Assembly: GCA_044227325.1 (NCBI GenBank)
Contig: JBGAFI010000005.1
Span: forward strand, 1 to 64,000
Source: PFJX01 sp044227325
GTDB taxonomy: Bacteria; Pseudomonadota; Gammaproteobacteria; Burkholderiales; Thiobacillaceae
Length of the DNA: 64,000 nucleotides
Direction: 5' to 3'
Under the pieces are notes generated by a model, which was not told the origin of the DNA, searched no databases, and saw only the letters and a list, made by a program, of their open reading frames with translations. Position 1 is the stretch's first letter, and each line of letters starts with the position of its first letter. A program made the translations under genes and the position numbers. Below are positions 31,296-42,000 of the stretch, in pieces.

Positions 31296-33571
31296 TTGGT
31301 GGCCGGCAAGGGATCGGGTGACGCCAGGCTTCCCGGCGCGAACTCCCGGAAGAAGTATTCCGGCACGCCGCTTCCTTCCGGGACGGACATGCCTGTCTGG
31401 GGATCGATATTGGCGACCACGACCCCTTCGGGCATGGTCGGCGGCATTTCCGGTGTGGTGCGCAGCACCTCGCCCATGTAACGAACCCAGATGGGCAGCG
31501 CGGTTCCGCCTCCAGTCTCGCCGGAGCCCAGGGACCGCGGTTGGTCGTATCCCATCCAGGCGATGGCGACGCGCGTCGCCTGGAAACCCGCGAACCAGGC
31601 GTCGTGGTGCTCATTGGTGGTGCCGGTCTTGCCCGCGAGATCGCCTCGTCCCAGCTTGAGGGCGCCAGCGCCCGTGCCATGCCGGATCACATCCTGCATC
31701 AAGGTGGTGGTGATGAAGGCGTTGCGGGGATCGATGGCCGGGGTGGTCGCCGGCGCGGTGAAGTTTTCCAGGATCCTGCCATCCTTGTCGGTGACTTTCA
31801 GCAGGTGCCAGGGAACCACGCGGCTGCCGCCATTGGCGAACACCGCGTAACCCGCCGCCAGGGACAGGGGGGTGACTTCGCCGGCCCCCAGCGCCATGGT
31901 CAAATAGGGTGGAATGCGGCTCATGTCAAAGCCGAACTTGGCCACATAGTCATGGGCGAACTGCGTGCCGGTGGCTTGCAGAACCCGGATCGAAACCAGG
32001 TTCTTGGATTTTTCCAGCGCGGTGCGCAATGTCATGGGGCCATCCATCGTGCCATCGTAATTCTTCGGTTCCCATGTCACGCCGCCGGTTTCCGCGGGAT
32101 CGACCGTGATGGCGGCATCGTCGAACACGCTGGCGGGCGTGATGCCCCGCTCGAGGGCGGCGGAGTATACGAACGGTTTGAAACTCGACCCGGGTTGGCG
32201 CCATGCTTGCGTCACATGGTTGTACTGGTTGCGCGCGAAATCGAAGCCGCCCACCATGGCGCGTATCGCGCCATTGTTCGGGTCGAGCGCGACAAAGGCC
32301 GCCTCCACCTGGGGAAGATAGGTCAGTTGCCATGGCGCGGCGGCATCGGTACGCGCGACCCGCACGATACTGCCCCGCGCCAGACGTTTTTCCCTGGCCA
32401 GCTTTGGCGACAGGAAGCGTTCCGCGAATTTGACCTCGCTGGGGCCGAGATCGATGTCATCCCCGTTGCGCAGGCGTACCCGAATACGGTTCTTTTCCAC
32501 CGCCAACACCACGGCCGGCAGGAAACCGTTGGATTCCTCGCTGTCCAGCAGGGCGTTTTCTATCGCCTTGTCCGCGTCCTTCGCGTCCTCGGGGAGTTTG
32601 ACCTTCCCTTCCGGGCCCGCGTATCCACGCCTGCGATGAAACTCGAGTATCCCTAGACGCACCCCGCTGACAGCCGCTTTCTGGTCGACCAAGCGCAAAG
32701 TGGTGTAGACCTTCATGCCGCTGGTATAGATGGCGTCGCCATATTTCTGATACATGCGCAGCCGCACAAGCTCGGCCATGTGATGCGCCTCCGCCTCGAA
32801 GCTCTGCGGGGAATATTTCACGGGAAGGCGCTGGCTTTTCGCTAGCTGGTACTCGGCATCGTTGATGAAACCCAGGCTCTTCATCCGTCCGAGCACATAC
32901 AGCTGGCGGGTTTTCGCGCGGGCCGGATTGACCACCGGGTTATAGGCGGAGGGCGCCTTGGGCAGCCCCGCCAACATGGCCGCCTCGGCGATATTGATCT
33001 TCGCCAGGGGCTTGCCGAAATAGATCTGGGCGGCGGCGGCGAAACCGTAGGCGCGCTGCCCGAGAAAGATGTGGTTGAGGTAAAGCTCAAGAATTTCATC
33101 CTTGGATAAGGCATGCTCGATCTTGATGGCCAGCAGGGCTTCATTGATTTTGCGCGTGAAGGTTTTTTCCGAACTCAGGAAAAAATTCCGGGCGACTTGC
33201 ATGGTGATGGTGGAGGCGCCTTCCTTCGCGCCACCGGACAAAACATTGGACACCGCGGCGCGCAAGACACCCAGGGTATCCACGCCGCCATGTTGATAGA
33301 AGCGTTCGTCCTCGGCGGCCAAGATGGCTTGGCTGAGAAATTTCGGGGTGTCCTTGAGATGGACGACCGCCCTACGTTCTTCGCCGAATTCGCCGATAAG
33401 CGCACCATCTTCGGTGAAGATGCGCATGGGTTGCTTCGGGCGATAATCCGTCAGCGACTCCAGGCTGGGTAGGTTGGGGTAGATCATCGCGGCGGCCAAA
33501 GCCACCACGGCGGTTGTCGCGACGGCCAGTCCAGCGAGCGTGGCCAACAGATATTGCCACCAGCGTGTCAT
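31292..33571 (-). CDS. mrcA: Penicillin-binding protein 1A (bifunctional murein polymerase)
   Basis: A 759-residue class A penicillin-binding protein. One N-terminal membrane anchor (residues 8-30) is followed by the GT51 glycosyltransferase domain with AAEDERFYQHGG, GASTITMQVARNFF, KINEALLAIKIE and GQRAYGFAAAA. The transpeptidase domain has the SxxK serine in PGSSFKPFVY, the SxN-type motif and the KTGT box (AGKTGTTNEHHDAWFAGF, read in parts). It polymerises and cross-links cell-wall peptidoglycan in the periplasm. It is divergent from pilM, the usual arrangement in beta- and gammaproteobacteria, and overlaps the small gene downstream. Confidence 0.94.
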   Translation of the reverse strand: MTRWWQYLLATLAGLAVATTAVVALAAAMIYPNLPSLESLTDYRPKQPMRIFTEDGALIGEFGEERRAVVHLKDTPKFLSQAILAAEDERFYQHGGVDTLGVLRAAVSNVLSGGAKEGASTITMQVARNFFLSSEKTFTRKINEALLAIKIEHALSKDEILELYLNHIFLGQRAYGFAAAAQIYFGKPLAKINIAEAAMLAGLPKAPSAYNPVVNPARAKTRQLYVLGRMKSLGFINDAEYQLAKSQRLPVKYSPQSFEAEAHHMAELVRLRMYQKYGDAIYTSGMKVYTTLRLVDQKAAVSGVRLGILEFHRRRGYAGPEGKVKLPEDAKDADKAIENALLDSEESNGFLPAVVLAVEKNRIRVRLRNGDDIDLGPSEVKFAERFLSPKLAREKRLARGSIVRVARTDAAAPWQLTYLPQVEAAFVALDPNNGAIRAMVGGFDFARNQYNHVTQAWRQPGSSFKPFVYSAALERGITPASVFDDAAITVDPAETGGVTWEPKNYDGTMDGPMTLRTALEKSKNLVSIRVLQATGTQFAHDYVAKFGFDMSRIPPYLTMALGAGEVTPLSLAAGYAVFANGGSRVVPWHLLKVTDKDGRILENFTAPATTPAIDPRNAFITTTLMQDVIRHGTGAGALKLGRGDLAGKTGTTNEHHDAWFAGFQATRVAIAWMGYDQPRSLGSGETGGGTALPIWVRYMGEVLRTTPEMPPTMPEGVVVANIDPQTGMSVPEGSGVPEYFFREFAPGSLASPDPLPATN

Positions 33572-33696
33572 TTTGGATCAGGAAAGAAGGTTGGATTAAA
33601 TTGGAAAAATGTTGTAAAGATTAACGAGTTGTTGCTAGCATTTAATCCAGATTATTAAATAAACGCCCGAGGTGGGTGTGCGGAAGGGGAATCTGT

Positions 33697-34773
33697 TTGA
33701 GATTCGCACTTTTTGGCCAAGGTTCGCGCCCGTTGATCGGGGTCGATGTTAGCTCATCGGCCGTGAAAATGCTTGAGCTGGCCGATAGCGGCAAAGGGAT
33801 GCGCCGTGTCGAGCGCTATTCGATCGCGCCGTTGCCCAAAGACGCCGTGCAGGAAGGCGCGATCACCAAAGTGGAGGTGGTCGAAGCCGCCATGCGCGAG
33901 GCCTGGAAGCTGCTCGACACCAAGACGCGGGACGTGGCCATGGCGCTGCCTGCCTCGTCCGTCATCACCAAGCGGATCATGCTGCCCGGTAACGCCAGCG
34001 ACGCGGAAATCGATACACAAGTGACCGCGGAGGCCAACCAGGTGGCCTCCTTCCCTTTGGGGGATGTGAGTCTCGATTATCAGATCCTGGGCCCGAACGT
34101 AAAAAATCCCGCGGAAAACGATGCCCTGCTCGTGCTGGCTCGACGCGAGCGGGTGGAAGAGCGGGTCGCCTTGGCGGAGTCTGTCGGTCTCAAGGCGCTG
34201 ATCATGGATGTGGACGCCTTCGCGACCTTGACGGCCTACGAACAGATGTCGTTCCAGTTGCCCGAGAACGGCAACGGACAGATCATCGCGATCGTCGATA
34301 TCGGCGCCAATTCCACGCACGTCAACGTGCTCAATGACAACCAGACGGTCTATCAGCGGGAACATGCGCTGGGGGGGAATACCTTGACCAGCGAGATCAG
34401 CCGTCGTTTCGATCTGCCCGCGGAAGAAGCCGAGGATGCGAAACGCAAAGGCCTGCTCCCGGACAGTTACGAGTCCGAGGTCTTGCAGCCGTTTCTTGAT
34501 TCCGTGGCGCAAGAGATCGGCCGCGCCTTGCAACTGTTTTTTTCCGCGACCTCGTTCCAACGCGTGGATCATATTCTTCTCGCCGGCGGATGCGCGGCGA
34601 TTCCCGGATTGGACGATGTGGTTCACAGCAAAATGCAGACCAGTACGCTGATTGCCAATCCCTTCTCGAAAATGGCGGTTTCCAGCCACGTCAAGGCGCG
34701 CCAACTGGCATCCGAGGCGCCCTCCTTGTTCGTTGCATGCGGCCTCGCCTTGCGCAGGTTTGATCCGGCATGA
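33697..34773 (+). CDS. pilM: Type IV pilus inner-membrane platform protein PilM
   Basis: A 358-residue actin-like ATPase of the type IV pilus. The start is taken as TTG 33697, eight bases after AAGGGG and fitting the usual PilM start (LRFALFGQGSRPLIGVDVSSSAVKML, read in parts); a GTG at 33676 would add seven residues. Nucleotide-binding motifs DIGANSTHVNV and the GG region LLAGGCAAIPGLDD are present. PilM sits in the cytoplasm and binds the N-terminal tail of PilN (INLLPHR). It is first in pilMNOPQ, with ATGA overlaps linking pilM to pilN, pilN to pilO and pilO to pilP. Confidence 0.93.
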   Translation: MRFALFGQGSRPLIGVDVSSSAVKMLELADSGKGMRRVERYSIAPLPKDAVQEGAITKVEVVEAAMREAWKLLDTKTRDVAMALPASSVITKRIMLPGNASDAEIDTQVTAEANQVASFPLGDVSLDYQILGPNVKNPAENDALLVLARRERVEERVALAESVGLKALIMDVDAFATLTAYEQMSFQLPENGNGQIIAIVDIGANSTHVNVLNDNQTVYQREHALGGNTLTSEISRRFDLPAEEAEDAKRKGLLPDSYESEVLQPFLDSVAQEIGRALQLFFSATSFQRVDHILLAGGCAAIPGLDDVVHSKMQTSTLIANPFSKMAVSSHVKARQLASEAPSLFVACGLALRRFDPA

Positions 34774-35357
34774 CCCCGATCCGAATCAATCTTCTTCCCC
34801 ATCGCCAGCTGAAGAAAGCGCGTCAGCAGCGTTGGTTCGCCATCCTCGCCGCCATCGCGGTAGGCATTGGCCTGGCGGTGGTCGCGATGGGACAGGTGTT
34901 CATCATGAATGCCAAGTCCAGCCAAGACCGGCGCAACGCCTTCCTGCAAGAGGAAATCGCCAAGCTGGACAAGCAGATCGCTGAGATTCGCCAACTCAAG
35001 GAAAAAACCCAGGATCTGATGGCGAGAAAGGAAGTGGTCGAATCCCTGCAATCCAACCGGGGCGAGGCCGTGCATTTGTTCGACGAGCTGGCGCGGCGCC
35101 TGCCGGACGGTCTGTATTTGAAAAGTGTCAAGCAAACCGGCGATATGGTGGCCCTGTCCGGATATGCCCAATCAAGCGCGCGGGTTTCCACCTTCATGAG
35201 ATCGCTCGAAGAAGCCGAGCTATTCGAGGAGCCGATTCTCGTCGAGGTAAAGGCGGCCGAGGTTGGCGCGCTCCGGGTCAACGAGTTCGCGCTGCGCGTG
35301 AAAATCAGCAAACAAGCCAAGGCTTCTGCCGGTGATGGGAAGGGCGGAAAAACATGA
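34770..35357 (+). CDS. pilN: Type IV pilus assembly protein PilN
   Basis: A 195-residue bitopic inner-membrane protein. The N-terminal PilM-binding sequence IRINLLPHR (residues 4-12) is intact, followed by one membrane helix (about 22-45), a coiled coil (EEIAKLDKQIAEIRQLKEK) and a ferredoxin-like periplasmic domain. It forms the alignment complex with PilM, PilO and PilP between the motor and the outer-membrane secretin. Start and stop overlap neighbours by four bases on both sides. Confidence 0.92.
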   Translation: MTPIRINLLPHRQLKKARQQRWFAILAAIAVGIGLAVVAMGQVFIMNAKSSQDRRNAFLQEEIAKLDKQIAEIRQLKEKTQDLMARKEVVESLQSNRGEAVHLFDELARRLPDGLYLKSVKQTGDMVALSGYAQSSARVSTFMRSLEEAELFEEPILVEVKAAEVGALRVNEFALRVKISKQAKASAGDGKGGKT

Positions 35358-35977
35358 ACGTCTCCGACCTTAACAATCTGGATCTCAAGGATATCGTCAG
35401 TGCGCCGGCACCCGTGCGGGCCATTATCATCGCGTTGCTTTTTGCCGCCGTATTGGCGGCGGGCTGGTTCTTCGTCTGGTCGGATGCGCTTAAAGCGTTG
35501 GATGGCGCCAAGCGCGAGGAGCAGTCCTTGCGCGACAGTTATGTACTCAAGAAAGGGCAAGCTTACCATTATGAAGCCTATAAGCGCCGCCTTGGCGAGA
35601 TCGAACAGTCCCTCGATTCACTGCTCAGACAACTGCCGGACCGGTCCCAGATGGACGCGCTGTTGACCGACATCAACCAAGTCGGTGTCGGGCGGGGCTT
35701 GGAGTTTGAATTGTTTCGGCCCGGAACCGAAAGCATGGCTGATTTTTATGCCACGCTGCCCGTCTCCATCAAAGTGGTGGGCAATTATCATGATATCGGT
35801 GGTTTTGTTAACGATTTGGCCAAACTGCCCCGTATTGTTTCGTTGCATGACATCACCCTGACACCCGGCAAGGATGCCGCTTTGAGCATGGATGCGCGCA
35901 TCCAGACTTATCGCTACCTTGATGAAAACGAGTTGGCAGAGGCTAAAAAACAAAAACAGAAAGCGGAAAAAAAATGA
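35354..35977 (+). CDS. pilO: Type IV pilus assembly protein PilO
   Basis: A 207-residue bitopic inner-membrane protein with one helix (about 20-42, IIIALLFAAVLAAGWFFVW), a coiled coil, then a ferredoxin-like domain with LLRQLPDRSQMDALLTDINQVGVGRGLEFELFRPG (read in parts), the PilO signature. It pairs with PilN and contacts PilP in the periplasm. The Lys-rich C-terminus (KKQKQKAEKK) overlaps the pilP start. Confidence 0.92.
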   Translation: MNVSDLNNLDLKDIVSAPAPVRAIIIALLFAAVLAAGWFFVWSDALKALDGAKREEQSLRDSYVLKKGQAYHYEAYKRRLGEIEQSLDSLLRQLPDRSQMDALLTDINQVGVGRGLEFELFRPGTESMADFYATLPVSIKVVGNYHDIGGFVNDLAKLPRIVSLHDITLTPGKDAALSMDARIQTYRYLDENELAEAKKQKQKAEKK

Positions 35978-36471
35978 AGCTTATCTGGCTTTTTCCTCTG
36001 CTGATGTTGTCAGGATGCGCGCAGGATGAATTCGCGGATTTGAAGGCGTTCATGGCGCAAGCCGGTACTGGCGGGCAGCAGGCGCTGGAGCCACTTCCAC
36101 CGGTCAAGCCTCAAGACGTCTTCAACTATGACGCGACCGATCTGCCCGATCCGTTTCGCCCCCGCAGCCTCAAGCCAAGCAAGGCGGGCGGTGGCTTGCA
36201 GCCGGACATGAACCGCCCCAAGGAGCCGCTTGAGCAGTACCCGCTGGACGGCCTGCGCATGGTGGGGACAATTCTGAAAGCGGGGCAACTCTACGCCTTG
36301 GTGCGTACTCCCGAAAACACGCTGTATCGGGTCAAAAAGGGGGAGCACATGGGGCAGAACTTTGGTCTGATCACCAATATCAGCGACACAAGCATCGATA
36401 TTCAGGAAGTTGTCCAGGATGGCGCCGGCGACTGGACCGAAACCAAGGCCGCGCTGGCCCTTCAGGAGTAG
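35974..36471 (+). CDS. pilP: Type IV pilus lipoprotein PilP
   Basis: A 165-residue lipoprotein with a short signal and lipobox LMLSGC (Cys15). After a flexible Pro-rich linker comes the PilP beta-sandwich: YPLDGLRMVGTILKAGQLYALVRTPENTLYRVKKGEHMGQNFGLI (read in parts), strongly conserved in the family. PilP links the PilN/PilO pair to the N0/AMIN region of the PilQ secretin. It ends five bases before pilQ. With pilQ damaged, PilP may have no intact partner in this strain. Confidence 0.92.
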   Translation: MKLIWLFPLLMLSGCAQDEFADLKAFMAQAGTGGQQALEPLPPVKPQDVFNYDATDLPDPFRPRSLKPSKAGGGLQPDMNRPKEPLEQYPLDGLRMVGTILKAGQLYALVRTPENTLYRVKKGEHMGQNFGLITNISDTSIDIQEVVQDGAGDWTETKAALALQE

Positions 36472-36475
36472 AGCA

Positions 36476-38603
36476 ATGAAATCTATGCGACCGAACCTCA
36501 TTCAGATGCCAAGGTGGCGGGCATTGCTCGCGCTGGTGGCATGCTTGTCCTCGGGCTTCTCGCTTGCGGCGCAGAATGTGCTCAATACGGTTTCCGTGGC
36601 GGCAGGTCCGAACGAGAGTCAGGTCATCAAGATCGTCTTGAAAGACGAGATGGCCGAGATGCCTGTTTCCTTTACAACCAGCAATCCCCACAGGTTGGTC
36701 GTTGATTTTCCCGACACCAGTACCAGCATGGGGCGCATCCAGGAAAATCTGAATTCCGGCGTCATCAAGAATTACCAGGTTGTTCAGGCCGGGAATCGCA
36801 CGCGCGTCGTCTTCAATCTGAATGGCCCGGCTAGCCATGAGTTGAGGAAAGAGCGCAACCTGATCCTCGCCGTGCTGCAAGGCACGGAAAAGCAGGCGGC
36901 GGGAGCCGCCGTGGCGCCCACCCGCTTTGCCGAATCCGGAAGCCAACGCGAGCATGCCATCCGCGATATCGACTTCCGTCGTGGCAGTAATGGCGAGGGG
37001 CGGGTAACGGTCAGCCTTTCCGATCCCGGGGTCGGCATCGATATCCAACAGAAAGGCGGCTCCATCCAGGTCGAGTTCATCAATACTTCCCTGCCCGGAT
37101 CCCTGCAACGCCGACTGGATGTTTCCGATTTCGCAACGCCAACCCAAATGGTGGAAACCTTCGAGCAGGACAAGAGCACGCGCATGCTAGTCACTCCCAA
37201 GGGCAAGTGGGATTACTCCGCTTACCAGACTGGCAACCAGTTCATCATGGAAGTCCGCTCCCCAAGTCATCGCCGATTTTACCGGCCTCAACATCATCGC
37301 CAGCGATACCGTGACCGGCAATGTCACTCTGCGTTTGAAGGACGTTCCCTGGGACCAGGCACTGGACATCATTCTCCGGGCAAAAGGGCTCGATAAGCGG
37401 GCCAGCGGCAGCGTGATCTGGGTCGCGCCGAGGGACGAACTCGCCGCCAAGGAAAAGCTTGAACTCGAGGCGAAAAAGACTATCGCCGAATTGGAGCCGC
37501 TGGTGACTCGCAGTTACCCGTTGAACTACATCCGCGCCGACGAGGCCATGGCGGTTGTCTCGGGCGATTCGCGCAACTTGAATGCCAACCAGGAGGCCGC
37601 AACCTGTTCTCCCAGCGCAACCGGCATCAAGGCGGATGTTACCGCGGGCGCCAGCACGAATACGACCAGTAGCGGCACTAACCAGGGCGGTGGAAACACC
37701 AATACAAACAACGTTAACCGCGTGCTGTCCAACCGGGGGGGCGCGTCTCATGATTTGACCACCAATACCCTTGTGGTGACCGACACCTTGGAACGGCAAC
37801 TTGCGGTCGAGAACGTGTTGAAGAGTGTTGATGTGCCCTCGAAGCAGGTCATGATCGAGGCACGCATCGTCCTTGCCGACGACACCTTCAGCAGAGATCT
37901 GGGGGCTCGGCTGGGCTTGCGTTCTACCGGAAAGTTGGACGGAACCACCCTGGCTATGTCTGGCTCCGCGGCAGACGCCACGACGATTGCGACTGGCGGA
38001 TCATCTTCCAATCCTTTCAATGTGAATCTACCGGTGACTTCAGCCGCCGCGCCATCGATAGGATTCACTATATTGAACGCGGCATCTAATACCTTGCTAT
38101 CACTTGAACTGCAGGCGCTGGAGGCGGATAACCGAGGCAAGATTGTCTCCAATCCCAGAGTGGTGACCACGAATCTACGGCCAGCCGTAATTCTGCAAGG
38201 CACCCAGATCCCCTACCAGACTGTAAGTACGGAAGGCACCCAGACCTCTTTCAAAGATGCGTTGTTGTGCCTCTTGGTCGCGCCGCAGGTACTCAACAAC
38301 GATTCCATCATATTGAATGTGGAAGTCCAGAAGGATGCACAGGGGGCAAATACCGATGCGGGTCCCGCCATCAACGTCAAACGGGTCAAGACCCAGGTCC
38401 GTGTAAACAATGGCGAAACCGCGATATTGGGGGGTATTTTTGAACAGACCCTGCGGAACGATACCAGCAAGGTGCCTTTCCTCGGCGACATCCCGGTGTT
38501 GGGTAATTTGTTCAAAACCAACAGCAAGACGGACGAGAAATCGGAAATGCTGATCTTCCTGACGCCGCGGATTCTCGACGAGCAACTGGGCAGTATCCGC
38601 TGA
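36476..38603 (+). pseudogene. pilQ: Type IV pilus secretin gene pilQ, broken by deletion/frameshift
   Basis: ATG 36476 follows CAGGAG. The first frame gives a signal peptide ending SLAA, two AMIN domains (about residues 25-130 and 150-255), and stays in register as far as NQFIMEVR at 37258. The next recognisable PilQ sequence, QVIADFTGLNIIASDTVTGNVTLRL (from 37263, read in parts), is in a different frame, shifted by two bases (a net loss of 3n+2). The stretch normally found between, including the LSLNFQNVEVRAVL strand of the STN domain, is missing. From 37263 the second frame runs without interruption to 38603 with the full secretin domain (PILGGIFE-type end, LIFLTPRILD). Either the gene is inactive or the assembly lost about 100 bases here. 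Low-complexity Asn/Thr/Ser residues fill the N1 linker. Confidence 0.85.
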
Positions 38604-38622
38604 CGTGACTCGGTAACCACTG

Positions 38623-38660
38623 AAAGAACAAAGGCGCAGCACGCGCCTTTGTTCTTTTAT
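38623..38660 (+). terminator. Terminator of the pilMNOPQ operon
   Basis: A 15-base perfect stem (AAAGAACAAAGGCGC/GCGCCTTTGTTCTTT) with a five-base loop begins 20 bases after the pilQ stop, and its right arm ends in TTCTTTTA. It is long, stable and placed as expected. Confidence 0.85.
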
Positions 38661-39006
38661 GGCGGCGGCTCACAAGGGGCTGCTCCAAGCTTGCGCTCTG
38701 GAAACCCAGGTCGACCAATAACAGATAGCCTTCTTCGCCCCTTGGCGGCATAAGTTGTTCCGGACAGGGCATGGCAAGCCGCAAACGGCGGAACCGCGCG
38801 TCGGCATTCATCGTGTCGCCGCGTTGGGAAATCTTGCTCTCCCTGGCCAATTCCGGTCGGCGCCGCTCACATGGCAAAGCCTAGGCACTTGATAGAAATC
38901 CCACGGTCATGCCTTTTCCCGCACGATATCCCCCCGTGCTTGGGGGGGATTGTGGCGTGCGGTTCCGAAACAATCCTAAGGTCAGGATTTCAATGGGACC
39001 GACGCC
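38661..39006. other. Intergenic region before the autotransporter, no gene seen
   Basis: About 350 bases. In related genomes aroK and aroB follow pilQ; no trace of them was recognised here. A minus-strand frame of about 70 codons (38660-38877) runs into the terminator and has no family match that I know. A hairpin ATCCCCCC/GGGGGGAT (38928-38950), 57 bases before the autotransporter start, could be regulatory or stop read-through. Confidence 0.45.
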
Positions 39007-42000
39007 ATGAACAAAAAGAAACAAGCCCTTCGCCAAGGCCACGCTTCCCTGCCATGTCGCGGCCTGCTGGCCACGGCATTGGCCCTGGCGGCGTTGCCGG
39101 CGCAGGCGGCGTTGATATTTTGGGATGGGGCGGCGGACGGCGACTGGAACAATACGGGCAACTGGATCGGCGGGGTGCTGCCCACCGGGGCGGATACCGC
39201 CTACGTGAACGACTCCAGCGTCAACGCCGCCGTGGTCGGGGTGGGAATCAACGCGGTCGCGCAGACGACCATCGTGGGCAATTCCACCCAGGGCGACCTG
39301 ACCATCTCCGGCGGCGGATCGCTCAGCGGCAGCTTCGGGGTCGTCGGCCTGAGCGGCGGTGACGGCGCGGTCACGGTGACGGGGGCGGGTTCCGTCTGGA
39401 CCGCGACCACGAACATGACCGTGGGCCAGAGCGCCTCGGGTAGCCTGTCCGTTTTCTCCGGCGGGGTGGTTTCCAGCGGCGGTGGCCAACTCGGTTCCAA
39501 CGCCGGTTCCGTGGGTACAGTGACCGTGGACGGGGCGGGTTCCCAGTGGACGATGACCAACACCATCACGGTGGGAAACCATGGCCAGGCCATGCTGACG
39601 GTTTCCGGCGCGGGCGCGGTGTCGGGGAATAACGCTTATCTCGCCTCCAGTTCGGACGGCGATGGCACGGTCAGCGTGACGGGAACCGGTTCGACCTTGA
39701 GCGTGGCCCATGTCCTGTGGGTGGGCGAAAGCGGCGTGGGCGCCTTGAACGTCCTGGCCGGCGGCGTCGCGAGCAACGATATCGGCGTCATCGGGCGCAA
39801 CAGCGGGAGCGTGGGGACGGCCAGCATCGACGGCGCGGGTTCGAACTGGATGCTCACGGGCAGTCTGGATGTGGGCCAGAGCGGCCAGGGCGGCCTCGAA
39901 GTGACCAATGGCGGTGTCGTTGGCGCGGTCGACGGCGTGATCGGCGCCAACGCGGGCGGTACCGGCACGGCCCTGGTGGACGGCGCCGGCTCCCAATGGA
40001 ATTTGACCGGCTCCCTCGATGTCGGCCTGGACGGACAAGGGGGTCTGACGATTTCCAATGGCGGCGCGGTGGCCGGCAACCTGGGCTACATCGGCCGCAA
40101 CGCGGGCATCGGAACGGTTCTGGTCACCGGCGCCGGTTCGACCTGGGGCATGACCAACGATCTTCTGGTCGGCGACGCGGGGCAGGGCGACATGACCATC
40201 GCCGCGGGCGCCAGCGTGATCAATGGCGGCACTGTCTCGGTGGGCAACGGGGCCGCCGGTTTCGGCTCGGTATCGATCACCGGGGCCGGTTCGTCCTGGC
40301 AGATATCCAGCAATATCTCCATAGGCTCCCACGGGACGGGGGAGGTCACGGTCGCCAACGGCGGCGCGCTGACTTCCGCATCCGGCATCGTGGTCGCCGC
40401 CTTCGCGGGGTCCAACGGCGCCCTCAACATCGGCGCGACCGCGGCCGGCGCGGCCACGGCGCCGGGCAGCGTGGGCGCGACCAATATCGTGCTTGGCCTG
40501 GGCGCGGGCACGATCAACTTCAACCACACGGGCTCGGCCTACACTTTCGCCACGCCCATCCAGAGCATCAACGCCGCGCCCGGCATCAACCAGATCGCCG
40601 GCACCACCATCCTGACCGGTGACAATTCCGGTTTCCTGGGCACCACCACCATTTCCGGCGGCAAGCTGGTGGTCGATAACGCCTTGGGCGGCTCGGTGGT
40701 CATGGCCGGCGGCGCCCTGGGCGGCTCCGGCACCCTGGGCGGGCTGACCGTCAACGCCGGCGCGACCCTGGCGCCGGGCAACTCCATCGGCACCCTCAAC
40801 GTGGCGGGCAACGCGGCCATCAACGCGGGCTCCACCTACGCCGTCGAAGTGGACGATCTGGGTAATTCGGACCTGTTGCACGCCACCGGCACGGTCACCA
40901 TCGACCCGGCGGCCACGGTGCATGTGACGCCGGTGAACGGCACCGACGACGGCTCGACCTACGCCGCCAACACCCTCTACACCATCGTCACCGGCGATAC
41001 CGGCGTCGCCGGCGTGTTCGGCTCGGTCACGGATACCTTCGCCTTCCTGGACGCCAGCCTCAGTTACGACGCGAACCATGCCTATCTGACCCTGACCCAG
41101 GTCGTCCATTTCACGGCCATCGCCAGCACGCCCAACCAGTTGGCCGCCGCCGGCGCGAGCGAGGCGCTGGGCACGGGCAACGCGATCCACGACGCGCTGC
41201 TGGTCCTGGGCACATCCCAGGCTCTGGCCGCTTTCGACGCGGTCTCCGGCGAGATCTACGCCACCGCCCGGGGCATCCTGATCGAGGATAGCCGCTTCGC
41301 CCGCGCGGCGGCCCTGGAGCGCGGCCGCGTCGGTGGCGCCGAGTCGAGCTACTGGCTACGCGGCGTGCATGCCCGGGCGAACAACGACGGCGACGGCAAC
41401 GCGGCCGATTTCGAGCGCGCCGTCAGCGGTTTCCTGTTGGGCGGCGACACGGGTGTCGGCGGCGATACCCGGGTCGGCCTGCTGTTCGGTTACCAGCGCG
41501 CCAGCTTCGATGTGGACGCGCGCGCCGCCTCCGGCTCGGCGGAAACCTGGCAGCTCGGCGCCTACGGCAACGCGCGCATGGGCGGGCTGGACGTCCGTTT
41601 CGGCGCGGTCTACGGCAAGCACGATCTCGATGTCGATCGTGCCGTCGCCATGACCGGCTTCGCCGACAGTCTGTCGGCCAGCCCCAAGGCCACCACCGCG
41701 CAAGCCTTTTGCGAGCTTGGCCACGTGGTGGAGGCGGGCCGGGCGCGCCTGGAGCCCTTCGCGAATCTCGCCCATGTCCATGCGCGCATGGACGGGTTCA
41801 CCGAGCAAGGCGGGGCGGCCGCCCTGGCCTCCACCGCGTCGAGCAGCGATACGACCTTCGCCACCCTGGGCCTGCGCGCCGGCGCGGACACCCATCTGGG
41901 CGCGACGCAGGCCCGCTTGCGCGGCACGCTGGGCTGGCGCCACGCCGTCGGCGACGTGACGCCCGCTTCCCGCTTCAATTTCGCGGGGGGCAATGCCTTC

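Noticed and set aside
38512..38877. Minus-strand reading frame of 121 codons after pilQ
   Set aside because: It runs through the pil terminator and into the end of pilQ, has no recognisable domain and no ribosome binding site.
39358..40410. Regular 150-base periodicity as a CRISPR-like or satellite array
   Set aside because: It is fully explained by the seven 50-residue repeats of the autotransporter passenger.
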